The notes: a model not told the origin generated them from the letters alone. DNA of 64,000 bases from Ardenticatenaceae bacterium (GCA_020634215.1 JACKCD010000019.1:36195-100194); one strand, 5' to 3'. Positions 43,438 to 52,537 are shown, numbered from the stretch's first letter. A program made the numbers and translations.

Positions 43438-46400
43438 ATGAACGACCGCGACATTATCCAGCAGATTGAACAGATTTTAGACCGCCGCCTGTTTTTGAAG
43501 CCATACGAGCCAGACAAGCTGCGCGGAAAGAAAAGCTTCTGCCTCAACGAGGCGGGGCAGGTCATTCACCTCGGTCTGCCCCAGTGTGGCCTCAATGATG
43601 CCCTTATCAGCCAACTTTCCCCCATGCTCCAACAGTTGGGGCAGCTACAGACGCTCTCTTTAAGGAATAACCAAATCAGCGACCTCTCGTTTTTGTCGGG
43701 GCTGGGGCAGCTACAGACGCTCGATTTAAGTTCTAACCCAATCAGCGACCTCTCGTTTTTGTCGGGGCTGGGGCAGCTACAGACGCTCGATTTAAGTTCT
43801 AACCCAATCAGCGACCTCTCGTTTTTGTCGGGGCTGGGGCAGCTACAGACGCTCGATTTAAGTTCTAACCCAATCAGCGACCTCTCGTTTTTGTCGGGGC
43901 TGGGGCAGCTACAGACGCTCGATTTAAGTTCTAACCCAATCAGCGACCTCTCGTTTTTGTCGGGGCTGGGGCAGCTACAGACGCTCGATTTAAGTTCTAA
44001 CCCAATCAGCGACCTCTCGTTTTTGTCGGGGCTGGGGCAGCTACAGACGCTCGATTTAAGTTCTAACCCAATCAGCGACCTCTCGTTTTTGTCGGGGCTG
44101 GGGCAGCTACAGACGCTCGATTTAAGTTCTAACCCAATCAGCGACCTCTCGTTTTTGTCGGGGCTGGGGCAGCTACAGACGCTCGATTTAAGTTCTAACC
44201 CAATCAGCGACCTCTCGTTTTTGTCGGGGCTGGGGCAGCTACAGACGCTCGATTTAAGTTCTAACCCAATCAGCGACCTCTCGTTTTTGTCGGGGCTGGG
44301 GCAGCTACAGACGCTCGATTTAAGTTCTAACCCAATCAGCGACCTCTCGTTTTTGTCGGGGCTGGGGCAGCTACAGACGCTCGATTTAAGTTCTAACCCA
44401 ATCAGCGACCTCTCGTTTTTGTCGGGGCTGGGGCAGCTACAGACGCTCGATTTAAGTTCTAACCCAATCAGCGACCTCTCGTTTTTGTCGGGGCTGGGGC
44501 AGCTACAGACGCTCGATTTAAGTTCTAACCCAATCAGCGACCTCTCGTTTTTGTCGGGGCTGGGGCAGCTACAGACGCTCGATTTAAGTTCTAACCAAAT
44601 CAGTGACCTCTCGTTTTTGCAGCATTTGCCTGCTTTGGAACAGGTTGATCTGGCTAAAAACAAGTTAACAGAGCTGCCAGCCTGGATCACCGAAAAGGGG
44701 TTGGGCATTGATGTAATCAGTAAATACGGTGGCAATCACGGGGATATTAGGCTGGCTGAAAATCCCATTGCCACGCCGCCGCTGGAAATTGTGCAGCAGG
44801 GCAAGGCGGCCATCCGCGCCTACTTCCGTTCGCTGGAAGGGCAAGAAACGGTGCAGCTCAACGAGGTCAAGCTGCTGCTGGTGGGGGAAGGGATGGCCGG
44901 CAAAACGTCGCTGCTCAAGCGGCTGCAGGGGCTTCCCTTTGATGCCCAGGAGTCGCAAACCCACGGCATCAACGTGGTCACGCTCCCCGCCGCCAGCATC
45001 AGCGGGCTGGAAGCCCACGCCGACCTGGCCGAATGCCAGCTCCACTGCTGGGATTTTGGCGGGCAGGAAATCATGCACGCCTCACACCAATTCTTCCTCA
45101 GCCAGCGCGCCCTCTACATCCTCGTCATTGACAGCCGCACCGACGACAAAAAGCACCACTGGCTCAAGCATATCGAAAAATTTGGCGGCAAATCCTCTCC
45201 CCTCATCGTCGCCATGAACAAAATGGATATCAACCCTGGCTACAACGTCGAGCAAAACAGCCTCAACAGCAGCTTTCCCAGCATCAAAAACCGCTTCGTC
45301 CGCCTCTCCTGCCACACCGAGGCTGGCCTGCCCGACCTCATCCACCACATCGCCGCCGCCATCCCCGAAACCTCCCTCTTTGGCAGCCCGATCAGCGTCG
45401 CCTGGATGAACGTCAAAAACCAGCTTGAACGGGAAACAGCCTCCAAACGGTACATCAGCCAAGCTCGCTTTCTCGCCATCTGCCAGGAGAACAACGTCCA
45501 CGACCGCGACAGCCAGCAAACCCTCCTGCAATACCTCCACGATCTCGGCATCGTCCTCTATTTCAAGCAGCTCAACCTCGCCAGCATCTACGTCCTCGAC
45601 CCCCACTGGGTCACCATCGGCGTTTACAAAATCATCAATTCCGAAAAGGTGGTTGAAGGGCGGCTGCAAGAAAGCGACCTCGACTACATTCTCAACGAGG
45701 AGCCGATCAAAAAGCAAGAATATGACCCGGCCAGCAAGCAAAGCATTCGCTACAGCCTCGACGAACAACGCTACATCCTCAACATCATGCAGCAGTTTGA
45801 ACTCTGCTACCTCTATAACGAGCGACGGCGCGAATACATCATCCCCAGCCAGCTTCCCAAAGAGATCAACAGCGAGCCAAACCTGGATGAAGGTACCCCG
45901 CTGCGCTTTATCATGCGCTACGACTATCTGCCTGCCACCATCATCCCGCGCACCATGATTGACTTCAGAAACGACATCGAGCCGGGGCAGCAGTGGCGTT
46001 TTGGCATGGTGCTCCAAAACTCCAGCACCCAGTGCCGCGCCAAAATCAAGGCCGATGAGCAGAAAAAGTCCATCGAGATCACCGTGCAGGGGGAAGCCCA
46101 CCGCAAGCGGGAATATTTTGCCATCATCCGCCACACCCTGCGCGACATCAGCAGCGAATTTGAAAATTTGCAGATTGAGGAGTGGATTCCGCTGCCCGGC
46201 CACCCCGACTTTTTGGTTGAGTACCAGGTGCTGCTGGGGCATGAGCAGGAAAAGCGGGAGGAATATTTTGACGGCAAGCTGCGCAAGAGCTTCCCCGTCT
46301 CCCAACTGCTGGACAGCGTCATCAGCCCCGCCGACCGCCAGCGGGATAGCCATTTGTTAAACGACATGCTGCGCGATGCCAAAATGGTGAACTTTGGGAC

Positions 46401-46899
46401 TTACTATGCGGGGGAACATCATGAGGGAGACAGAACGCAGGTGGGCGACATTACCGAGGCCACCGGAATAGCTGTTGGCAGAAAGAGCCGGGCCAGCGTG
46501 GGCAGCAGCCTCCCGCCCACCCCGCCCCCGCTGACAGAAGCAGAGCAAGCGGAGCTGGCTGCCCTCGCCACCCACAAACAACTGCTTGAGCGCCCCCTGC
46601 GGCTGTGGGCGCGGGTGGCAGCGGTGGGGTATGTGCTGCTGTATGTGGGGTTGCTGCTGCTGGTTTGGTGGCTGCTCAACAAGCTGGTGGCGTGGCAAAG
46701 CTGGGACACGCTGGAGCCGTATACGTGGATTGTAAGCGTGGTGATGGCTCTGGCCGCACCGCTGCTCGTCTGGTTGGCTCCAGACCGGCTTAGCCCATAC
46801 GCGCTGAGGGATTGGCTATTTGCGCGGCTGCAGCGGCGCAGCTTTGAGAAACATGGGTTCAAGCTGGAACGGTATGAGGCACTGCGGGCAAGGGTGTAG
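43438..46899 (+). CDS. ROCO-family protein: LRR, Roc GTPase, COR and two transmembrane segments
   Basis: A 1153-residue ROCO protein. Residues 60-400 are leucine-rich repeats of 22 residues. The Roc GTPase follows: P-loop LLVGEGMAGKTSLL (Lys489), switch-like WDFGGQEIMHASHQFFL, and guanine-specificity motif AMNKMD. A COR dimerisation region (about 640-960) leads to a linker and two hydrophobic helices near the C-terminus (VGYVLLYVGLLLLVWWLL; WIVSVVMALAAPLLVWLA). Bacterial ROCO proteins are GTP-dependent dimerising switches, some in defence-like or development contexts; the membrane anchor is notable. No dispersed palindrome occurs here, although it averages one per ~0.6 kb elsewhere, suggesting later acquisition. 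Confidence 0.92.
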   Translation: MNDRDIIQQIEQILDRRLFLKPYEPDKLRGKKSFCLNEAGQVIHLGLPQCGLNDALISQLSPMLQQLGQLQTLSLRNNQISDLSFLSGLGQLQTLDLSSNPISDLSFLSGLGQLQTLDLSSNPISDLSFLSGLGQLQTLDLSSNPISDLSFLSGLGQLQTLDLSSNPISDLSFLSGLGQLQTLDLSSNPISDLSFLSGLGQLQTLDLSSNPISDLSFLSGLGQLQTLDLSSNPISDLSFLSGLGQLQTLDLSSNPISDLSFLSGLGQLQTLDLSSNPISDLSFLSGLGQLQTLDLSSNPISDLSFLSGLGQLQTLDLSSNPISDLSFLSGLGQLQTLDLSSNPISDLSFLSGLGQLQTLDLSSNPISDLSFLSGLGQLQTLDLSSNQISDLSFLQHLPALEQVDLAKNKLTELPAWITEKGLGIDVISKYGGNHGDIRLAENPIATPPLEIVQQGKAAIRAYFRSLEGQETVQLNEVKLLLVGEGMAGKTSLLKRLQGLPFDAQESQTHGINVVTLPAASISGLEAHADLAECQLHCWDFGGQEIMHASHQFFLSQRALYILVIDSRTDDKKHHWLKHIEKFGGKSSPLIVAMNKMDINPGYNVEQNSLNSSFPSIKNRFVRLSCHTEAGLPDLIHHIAAAIPETSLFGSPISVAWMNVKNQLERETASKRYISQARFLAICQENNVHDRDSQQTLLQYLHDLGIVLYFKQLNLASIYVLDPHWVTIGVYKIINSEKVVEGRLQESDLDYILNEEPIKKQEYDPASKQSIRYSLDEQRYILNIMQQFELCYLYNERRREYIIPSQLPKEINSEPNLDEGTPLRFIMRYDYLPATIIPRTMIDFRNDIEPGQQWRFGMVLQNSSTQCRAKIKADEQKKSIEITVQGEAHRKREYFAIIRHTLRDISSEFENLQIEEWIPLPGHPDFLVEYQVLLGHEQEKREEYFDGKLRKSFPVSQLLDSVISPADRQRDSHLLNDMLRDAKMVNFGTYYAGEHHEGDRTQVGDITEATGIAVGRKSRASVGSSLPPTPPPLTEAEQAELAALATHKQLLERPLRLWARVAAVGYVLLYVGLLLLVWWLLNKLVAWQSWDTLEPYTWIVSVVMALAAPLLVWLAPDRLSPYALRDWLFARLQRRSFEKHGFKLERYEALRARV
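43681..44604 (+). repeat. 14 tandem, essentially identical 66-bp LRR units
   Basis: Fourteen consecutive 66-bp units start at 43681 and every 66 bases after it. They encode DLSFLSGLGQLQTLDLSSN followed by PIS (phase arbitrary), 22 residues per unit. Only the last unit differs (Pro to Gln, and a silent change). A degenerate unit precedes the array, and a partial one follows at 44605. Identity including silent positions implies very recent expansion or homogenisation. Confidence 0.98.
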
Positions 46900-46909
46900 C
46901 AGTTGCGTT

Positions 46910-48043
46910 TCAGGCTCTTTTCATTTCGAGCGCAGATAACGGGAGGCCAAAAAAGTGGGCAAGCTGGGTGGCGTAGTGGGAAACGGTTTCTGTCAACCTT
47001 TCCCCACACCATTCCTCAAACAGTTCCACCGTAACACCAATCCCGCTGTCTGACCGATCATACCGCCAGGTTCCCACAATGCGGCCATGCTCCAGCACAA
47101 CCCCCTCAATGTGCCCGGCCGGCCGCCACACCCGTTTGTAATACGCCATATCAATCAGCCAACTTTTTTCCCGGTGCCCCAGCAGCAGCGGTTCAAAGCG
47201 GTAAAGCAGCCGAATCGGCCACGCTTCCCGTTCCGGCGGCGTTTCGGCCATCGCCTCCAGGTCGGAGAGCAGTGCCAGCATTGGCGTTCCCGCCGCGTCC
47301 AATTCCACCACCCCCTCGCCCAGTGCCTTCAGCCAGCGGCGAATGTCGCTCAGATTACGGCCGCGCCAATAGCCAATGTCCTGCACCGTGGCCGGGCCAT
47401 AGGCGTGGAGAAAACGCCACACCAGCTCAATGTTGGCTGCCTCGGCGTTGGGCGGTACCCATTTCAGGTCGGGTAGCCAATAGTCGCGGTGGGCAAACAG
47501 CCCCTCGCTGCCGTCCCGCCCAGCGTGGCAGGCGTGGCCGCGATAGACCAAATCGCGGAAGATGCCGCCCCAGGCGGAAAAAAGATCGCCGTGAACATCC
47601 AAATCGCTGTCGCGCAGGTCGCTGCGCCCCATGATTCCCCGTTGCCGCAGCAGTTCGGCCAAATCGGCCACCAATTGCTGGTATTGGGCGTGGTCTACGC
47701 CGCTTTTCACCGCCCGCAGCTCTTGCCACGCCACTTCCAAAGGCATGGCAGCGTGGATGAGCGCCCATTCACGGCTGGTGTAAAGATGGAGCGTTTGCCG
47801 CTGCCCCCATAGCTTGACCAAGCTGCGTTCGGTAAACAGCATCTCTTCAAAGCGGGCGTAGGTTAACCCGGTGGTGCGGTTCCACAGGGAAATGGCGGCG
47901 GCGGGGAGGATTTGGGCTTGGATGCCAGCGAGGGTGGAAACGGCCGTTGTGACAGCTTCTGTCAACACCCCATCAAACGGCTTCACCAGCCCCGACCGCC
48001 GCAGCCGAAACCAGCGAATTTGCGCTTCTGTCAGTCGAATCAT
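46910..48043 (-). CDS. AlkZ-like winged-helix DNA glycosylase (HTH_42)
   Basis: A 377-residue protein of the HTH_42/AlkZ superfamily: an N-terminal MIRLTEAQIRWFRLRRSGL, a QxQ motif in GIQAQILPA (Gln42, Gln44) characteristic of AlkZ-like glycosylases, and winged-helix segments including LVKLWGQRQTLHLYT. AlkZ enzymes remove alkylated bases or unhook interstrand cross-links, sometimes giving resistance to DNA-damaging natural products; specificity here is unknown. The start is homologous to a truncated stub at 54594-54700. A 34-bp hairpin repeat lies directly upstream. Confidence 0.82.
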   Translation of the reverse strand: MIRLTEAQIRWFRLRRSGLVKPFDGVLTEAVTTAVSTLAGIQAQILPAAAISLWNRTTGLTYARFEEMLFTERSLVKLWGQRQTLHLYTSREWALIHAAMPLEVAWQELRAVKSGVDHAQYQQLVADLAELLRQRGIMGRSDLRDSDLDVHGDLFSAWGGIFRDLVYRGHACHAGRDGSEGLFAHRDYWLPDLKWVPPNAEAANIELVWRFLHAYGPATVQDIGYWRGRNLSDIRRWLKALGEGVVELDAAGTPMLALLSDLEAMAETPPEREAWPIRLLYRFEPLLLGHREKSWLIDMAYYKRVWRPAGHIEGVVLEHGRIVGTWRYDRSDSGIGVTVELFEEWCGERLTETVSHYATQLAHFFGLPLSALEMKRA

Positions 48044-48056
48044 TGGACGTTACAGA

Positions 48057-48090
48057 AGAAGTTCAACTTCTTTTGAGAAGTTGAACTTCT
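48057..48090. repeat. 34-bp double-palindrome hairpin, copy 2
   Basis: Same arms as 30321-30354, with centre TTTG. It lies 13 bases upstream of the AlkZ-like gene. The remaining ~127 bases to the helicase stop hold an open frame of about 35 codons on the minus strand that I cannot identify. Confidence 0.95.
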
Positions 48091-48217
48091 AAATAGGTAT
48101 TTGCAAGGCCAGGAGGGTCTGGTTGTTAGCCTGGTAGCCAACGAGGAAATAGTTGTCAATCATAGGGTGTAGCTTAAGGAAATTATCCACCTGCTCAAAA
48201 TAAATTGCAATGAGAGA

Positions 48218-51200
48218 TCAAGTTATCCCCAATTTACGAAGTCGGCTACGAATAGCGGATGGCTGACGTTCCAACAGGTTGGAGATGGCCTGCGTACCAT
48301 GGTGGTTGATAAAAAGCTGTCGCAACTTTTCATCTTCTTCGTTTGACCAGGTTTCGTAAGCACGGGGATAGCTGGCCTTGATTTGGTTTAACCGCTCGTG
48401 GTAGGCGGATGTGGTGGCATATACAGGATCGGGTTGTTCGGTCGTTTCTAGCCAGTAAATGAGCCGCATGATGTGGAGTTCGTCGAACTCGATGGTCTCG
48501 TTGAAGGCATCGAAGTAGGGGCGCAGATAATCGGTGTCGAGTTCGGCGAATTTTTGGAGAACGGCCGTTTGCACCTCCTCCATCAAACCCGAAGCCATCC
48601 GTAGCTTCTCCACAGGTAGCCTATTTCCAGCCTCCACATAGTTGCTCAAATGTCCCAAAATCGTCCTTCGCTTTACAGCATAATTCGCCATTAACGCCTC
48701 GATAGATTGTCCGTTAGCAAAGGCTTCTCCCACCTCTTCCCAGCGGGATTTGCTAATGGTGGTGCGGTGGGGCTGGGCAGCAGGGCGGGATGGGGCGATT
48801 TTAGGCTTTTCGCTCAAGTTATTTTTGGCGCAAAAATTACGGATGAGAGGTAGGAAGATGTCGGCATATTGTTCTACTTTGGCTTGGCCGATGCCGTGTA
48901 ACTGGCTAAAGGTGTTGGCTGAATGGGGGAAGTAGGTTGCCATTTCTTGTAAGGCACGGTCGGGGAAGATGACGTAGGGAGGAACGCCAACCTGGTCGGC
49001 CAGTTCCTTGCGTTTTTGGCGCAGGAGGTGGAAGAGGGTGGGGTCGTAAACGGCCGTTTCCATTTCCACGCTCCTTATCACTTGTTTGGCTAATTGGCCC
49101 CACACTTTTGCCTCATTTTTGAGTACGGACCAAGCGGCATTGGTTAGCTTAAGGCCGCCATGTTCTTGGTCTTGGACGAGTAGCCCTTGCTGAATGAATT
49201 GGCGGGCTAAATGTTGCCAATCACTTTTGGAGAATTCGCGGCCGATGCTGTAGGCGGAGAGGCGATCATGCCCTTTTTGCAACACTTTTTGGGAACGGGA
49301 GCCGCGAAGCACGTCAATGATGTGGTTTATGCCGTATAGCTGGCCGGTGCGGTAGGCGCAGGAGAGAAATTTTTGGGCGGGGATGGTGAGATCGTCTAGT
49401 TCGTGTTTTTCACGTAGACAGTTGTCACACATCTGGCAATTATCTTTGGGGTAATTTTCGCCAAAGTAGGCGATGAGTTGTTGGCGGCGGCAAACGGCCG
49501 TTTCTGCCCAACTCACCATCGTTTGTAAACGCGCCTCGCTGCCACGCTGCTCAGATTCTGCCCCTTGTTTAATGAAGCGACGAATCGTTGCCACATCGCC
49601 GTAGTCAAAGAGCAGCAGACAGTTGGAGCGGAGGCCATCGCGCCCAGCCCGGCCAATTTGCTGGTAATAATGCTCCATGTTTTGCGGCAAATCTACATGT
49701 AGGATGAAGCGCACATCGGGTTTGTCTATGCCCATGCCAAAGGCGATGGTGGCGACCATGATTGGCACATTGTCGCGGATGAAGGCCGTTTGGTTGTGGC
49801 TGCGCGTAGCATTGTCCAGGCCAGCGTGGTAAGGTAGCACGGATAACCCTCGGTTGGTTAATTCTTCGGTTAGGGTATCTACCGTCTTGCGGGTGGCGCA
49901 ATAGATAATGCCCGATTGGTCGGGATGGGCGGCGATGAAGTTGAGAGTCTGCTCCAGGGTGTTGGTCTTGGGGGCGACTTCGATGAAGAGGTTGGGGCGG
50001 TCGAAGCTGGCGATGAAGGTGTTGCGCTCCTTGAAGTTGAGGCTTTGCTGGATGTCTTGCTGGACGCGAGGTGTAGCGGTGGCAGTAAGGGCGACGGTGA
50101 CGATGTGGGGTAGCCGCTGGCGCACGGTGACGAGTTGGCGGTATTCGGGGCGAAAGTCGTGGCCCCATTGGGAGATGCAGTGGGCTTCGTCTATGGCGAG
50201 GCAGGCGAGATTGCTTTGTTCGAGGAGGAGCAGGGTTTCGGGTCGCAGCAGGGTTTCGGGGGCGACGTAGAGCAGTTTGACGTGGCCTTGGCGGATGGCT
50301 TGGCTGGTTTTGAGGTATTGGAGATAGCTGAGGGTGCTGTTGAGGAAAACGGCCGTTATTCCTACCGCCTGCAACTGCGACACCTGATCTTGCATGAGGG
50401 AAATAAGGGGTGAAACAACGACGGTGAGGCCATCAAACAGCAATGCCGGAATCTGATAGCAAAGTGATTTGCCGCCACCGGTGGGCATGATGACGAGCGT
50501 ATCTCGCTTTTTCAGGACGTTGTTAATGATTTCAGCCTGGATGGGGCGGAACTCTTCGTAGCCAAAGATGGTTTGCAGAACTTCTTGAGGAGATTGGAGA
50601 TTAGAGACTGGAGATTGGGAAATGGGGAGATTGAAGGGAATGGATTGGGGTGTGTCAAAATAGTGGACTTCATCAGATAACGGGTAGTCGGGCAGCCAGA
50701 GATCATCATCGTCGTAGGTGGGCAGGAACCAGCCGGAAAGTTGGAGGTAGCAGCGGGGTTCTTCGGCCGACCGATCTGCGGGCTGCCACCAATGCGCCAG
50801 GGATACGCGCAATAGCGTGCCTGCGGGAATCTCCTCCGGCGGTTCTTGGAAGCCGACGAAGGTAAGGGTACGTCCGCCATTAGCGGTGGGGTAGCGGTAG
50901 CGGATGCGTTTGCCCTCGGTGTCTCGCACTAATAGTTGATCGGGTCGCCAAAACATGGTGCTATAGGTGGGGATGCCTCCTTTTTCGCTGATATACATAG
51001 CCCCCGTCTCTCTGTGTTGCACCAAACCATCATAGAGGACATCCAGGCCGCCCGTTTTGGGCGGCATATGTTTTTCGATGAAGGGGATGATGCCAGACAG
51101 GGGAGCGAGGCGGACTTTGTGCTGGATGAGGACATCTTCGGTGTGGGGAAGGGGGCGATGGGAGAGAACGGCCGTTTCCACCTCCCACACGTCCCCCACT

Positions 51201-51334
51201 TCAAACACCATGTTGGCGCGTTCATTGCTCTCCATGTCTGGCGCAACCAGGCGCACACTTTGTCCGGCAAAGGTAATGCCACCAATACAGGCCCTTCCCC
51301 CCATTCTCGTTTTAGCGACGATTAAAACTTTCAT
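48218..51334 (-). CDS. RecQ-family helicase with N-terminal dual-OB region and C-terminal HRDC, HTH and Myb-like domains
   Basis: A 1038-residue fusion. Residues 1-~225 resemble the dual-OB domain (MKVLIVAKTRMGGRACIGGI). The helicase core has Walker A MPTGGGKSLCYQ, Walker B AIDEAHCISQWGHDFRPEY, SAT-like ALTATATPRV and motif VI QQIGRAGRDG, followed by a Cys zinc cluster (CRQQLIAYFGE, then CQMCDNC). Next come an RQC-like winged helix, an HRDC domain (LLRQKRKELADQVGVPPYVIF), an HTH_40-type region and a C-terminal Myb/SANT-like motif (WSNEEDEKLRQLF, RSRLRKLGIT). It probably unwinds DNA in repair or defence. A repeat-derived linker joins the OB and helicase parts. Two DUF488 genes lie directly upstream on the same strand. 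Confidence 0.88.
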   Translation of the reverse strand: MKVLIVAKTRMGGRACIGGITFAGQSVRLVAPDMESNERANMVFEVGDVWEVETAVLSHRPLPHTEDVLIQHKVRLAPLSGIIPFIEKHMPPKTGGLDVLYDGLVQHRETGAMYISEKGGIPTYSTMFWRPDQLLVRDTEGKRIRYRYPTANGGRTLTFVGFQEPPEEIPAGTLLRVSLAHWWQPADRSAEEPRCYLQLSGWFLPTYDDDDLWLPDYPLSDEVHYFDTPQSIPFNLPISQSPVSNLQSPQEVLQTIFGYEEFRPIQAEIINNVLKKRDTLVIMPTGGGKSLCYQIPALLFDGLTVVVSPLISLMQDQVSQLQAVGITAVFLNSTLSYLQYLKTSQAIRQGHVKLLYVAPETLLRPETLLLLEQSNLACLAIDEAHCISQWGHDFRPEYRQLVTVRQRLPHIVTVALTATATPRVQQDIQQSLNFKERNTFIASFDRPNLFIEVAPKTNTLEQTLNFIAAHPDQSGIIYCATRKTVDTLTEELTNRGLSVLPYHAGLDNATRSHNQTAFIRDNVPIMVATIAFGMGIDKPDVRFILHVDLPQNMEHYYQQIGRAGRDGLRSNCLLLFDYGDVATIRRFIKQGAESEQRGSEARLQTMVSWAETAVCRRQQLIAYFGENYPKDNCQMCDNCLREKHELDDLTIPAQKFLSCAYRTGQLYGINHIIDVLRGSRSQKVLQKGHDRLSAYSIGREFSKSDWQHLARQFIQQGLLVQDQEHGGLKLTNAAWSVLKNEAKVWGQLAKQVIRSVEMETAVYDPTLFHLLRQKRKELADQVGVPPYVIFPDRALQEMATYFPHSANTFSQLHGIGQAKVEQYADIFLPLIRNFCAKNNLSEKPKIAPSRPAAQPHRTTISKSRWEEVGEAFANGQSIEALMANYAVKRRTILGHLSNYVEAGNRLPVEKLRMASGLMEEVQTAVLQKFAELDTDYLRPYFDAFNETIEFDELHIMRLIYWLETTEQPDPVYATTSAYHERLNQIKASYPRAYETWSNEEDEKLRQLFINHHGTQAISNLLERQPSAIRSRLRKLGIT
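50589..50635. repeat. GGAGATT-type repeat inside the RecQ coding region
   Basis: GGAGATTGGAGATTAGAGAC and GGAGATTGGG words, the same as in intergenic repeats, lie in frame within the helicase gene. They encode LPISQSPVSNLQSP, between the dual-OB and helicase domains. Confidence 0.8.
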
Positions 51335-51358
51335 GAGCGACTGGATAATGAGTGATTT

Positions 51359-51392
51359 AGAAGTTCAACTTCTTTGGAGAAGTTGAACTTCT
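51359..51392. repeat. 34-bp double-palindrome hairpin, copy 3
   Basis: Same arms as the other three copies, with centre TTGG. It lies 25 bases before the RecQ-family start and 29 bases after the DUF488 stop, so it sits within the putative operon and could affect readthrough or translation of the helicase. Confidence 0.95.
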
Positions 51393-51420
51393 TGCTTACC
51401 TATGGTTGAATGATGACTTA

Positions 51421-51915
51421 CTACACATCCGGCAGTAAATGCGCCACTTCTAGCTGGTACGCCTCCGCTAATTTGTTAGCCACAAGGGAGCGATGACAGG
51501 CAGTTGGCTCCCGCTCTACACAAAAAAGGGCGATGGTCTGGGCAGCGTCAGGTAGGGCATCTAGCAGCGATTGGGACTGAAACTGAGACAAGATTTCGGC
51601 TTCGTAGGCCGCGATGAAGGTGTCGGAAAGAGCGGTGCGTTGACGTTTAGCGGTTTTGCTGGCTTTATCGGCCGCCTCTTGGCGGGCGCGAACGGCTTGG
51701 CTGGGGGCTAAATCTTGCAGATGCAAGTAACGGATACCCATTTCGGCCAATCGAGCTTGCAAACGCTGGCTGTTGGCAAAGGCGTACTGAGAGTCACGCA
51801 CCCCGCGTCGCCGCCGAATATCGCAAAAGGTGTCTACCCCAGCCTCAGTCAACGCGGCAAAAAAGCCCTCTTCTGTAAACCCATAAACGCCAATGGTCAC
51901 AATTTTCAGCTTCAT
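51421..51915 (-). CDS. DUF488 protein (second of a pair)
   Basis: A 164-residue DUF488 protein: an N-terminal IVTIGVYGFTEEGFFAAL, CDIRRRRGVRDSQYAF and the C-terminal Cys/His motif CVEREPTACHRS. The family's biochemical role is not established; it is small, soluble and often found near DNA-processing genes. The ATG overlaps the stop of the first DUF488 gene by four bases, implying coupled translation, and the RecQ-type gene follows 86 bases on. Confidence 0.85.
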   Translation of the reverse strand: MKLKIVTIGVYGFTEEGFFAALTEAGVDTFCDIRRRRGVRDSQYAFANSQRLQARLAEMGIRYLHLQDLAPSQAVRARQEAADKASKTAKRQRTALSDTFIAAYEAEILSQFQSQSLLDALPDAAQTIALFCVEREPTACHRSLVANKLAEAYQLEVAHLLPDV

Positions 51916-52502
51916 TCTATCTCCTCTGCTCCGGCGTTCCTTTGCTCCCCTGCTTCTTCATATCGTTTACGCGACGTGAAGGTATGTTCCCCAAAGAGGC
52001 TCAGCTGCCCAGCGGTGAGGCGGTTGATAACGGCCGTTTGCCCCACCACCTCATTATTCTCATCAATATGCGCTACGGGAATCTCTAACTGGGTCAGCGT
52101 TGCTCCGATTAACTTGCTGCGGTGGCATGTTTCTGGCTTGCCCTCACTGCACATGAGCATCACAGCCTGCTGCTGTTGAAAGGCGGTTTGCAGACGGCCG
52201 ATCCCTGCCTGATAAAAAGCCGTTTGCTTTACCTTCTCATAATCCACCTTGCCATCTGTGTAACAACTGGTATCAGACGGCCGGCCGCCCAAGCTGTCGC
52301 CCATAAAAACGTAGCGAATCCCTGCTGCCTGTAAAGCCTCTGGCAAAGACTCCTTGCCAAACTCTGGTTTATAGCGGGAGTAGGGGGCAGAGCGAATGTC
52401 AATGAGGTAGGCGATGTGGTGTTGTTGGAGAACGGCCGTAAAATCCGCCAACGACCGACTGCCATAACCGATGGTGTAGATAGGGATTAACTGTCCGAGC
52501 AT
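51912..52502 (-). CDS. DUF488 protein (first of a pair)
   Basis: About 196 residues: PIYTIGYGSRSLADFTAVL, LIDIRSAPYSRYKPEF, MGDSLGGRP and the Cys/His motif CSEGKPETCHRS, all typical of DUF488. The ATG at 52502 is chosen because it begins MLGQLIPIYTIGYG and lies six bases after a perfect TATAAT; a start at 52565 would precede this promoter and add a non-homologous leader. The last ~30 residues (from GEHTFTSRKRYEEAGEQ) are a charged tail. It is the promoter-proximal gene of a probable DUF488-DUF488-RecQ operon. Confidence 0.83.
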   Translation of the reverse strand: MLGQLIPIYTIGYGSRSLADFTAVLQQHHIAYLIDIRSAPYSRYKPEFGKESLPEALQAAGIRYVFMGDSLGGRPSDTSCYTDGKVDYEKVKQTAFYQAGIGRLQTAFQQQQAVMLMCSEGKPETCHRSKLIGATLTQLEIPVAHIDENNEVVGQTAVINRLTAGQLSLFGEHTFTSRKRYEEAGEQRNAGAEEIE

Positions 52503-52508
52503 GAAGCG

Positions 52509-52537
52509 ATTATAATCCAGCCTGGCTGTTATGACGA
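52509..52537 (-). promoter_or_regulatory. Promoter for a probably leaderless DUF488 mRNA
   Basis: On the minus strand TATAAT (52509-52514) is 17 bases from TCGTCA (52532-52537, four of six matches to TTGACA). Only six bases separate TATAAT from the ATG at 52502, so transcription should start at or next to the A of the start codon. Confidence 0.55.

Noticed and set aside
43681..44604. Tandem 66-bp repeats as a CRISPR array
   Set aside because: There are no unique spacers; units are directly adjacent and encode a leucine-rich repeat in an open frame.
48090..48220. Selenocysteine readthrough of the TGA ending the RecQ-family gene (the frame stays open for ~35 codons)
   Set aside because: The protein ends in a natural Myb-like C-terminus (RSRLRKLGIT), and a Sec residue there has no precedent or purpose; the open frame is probably chance or a gene remnant.
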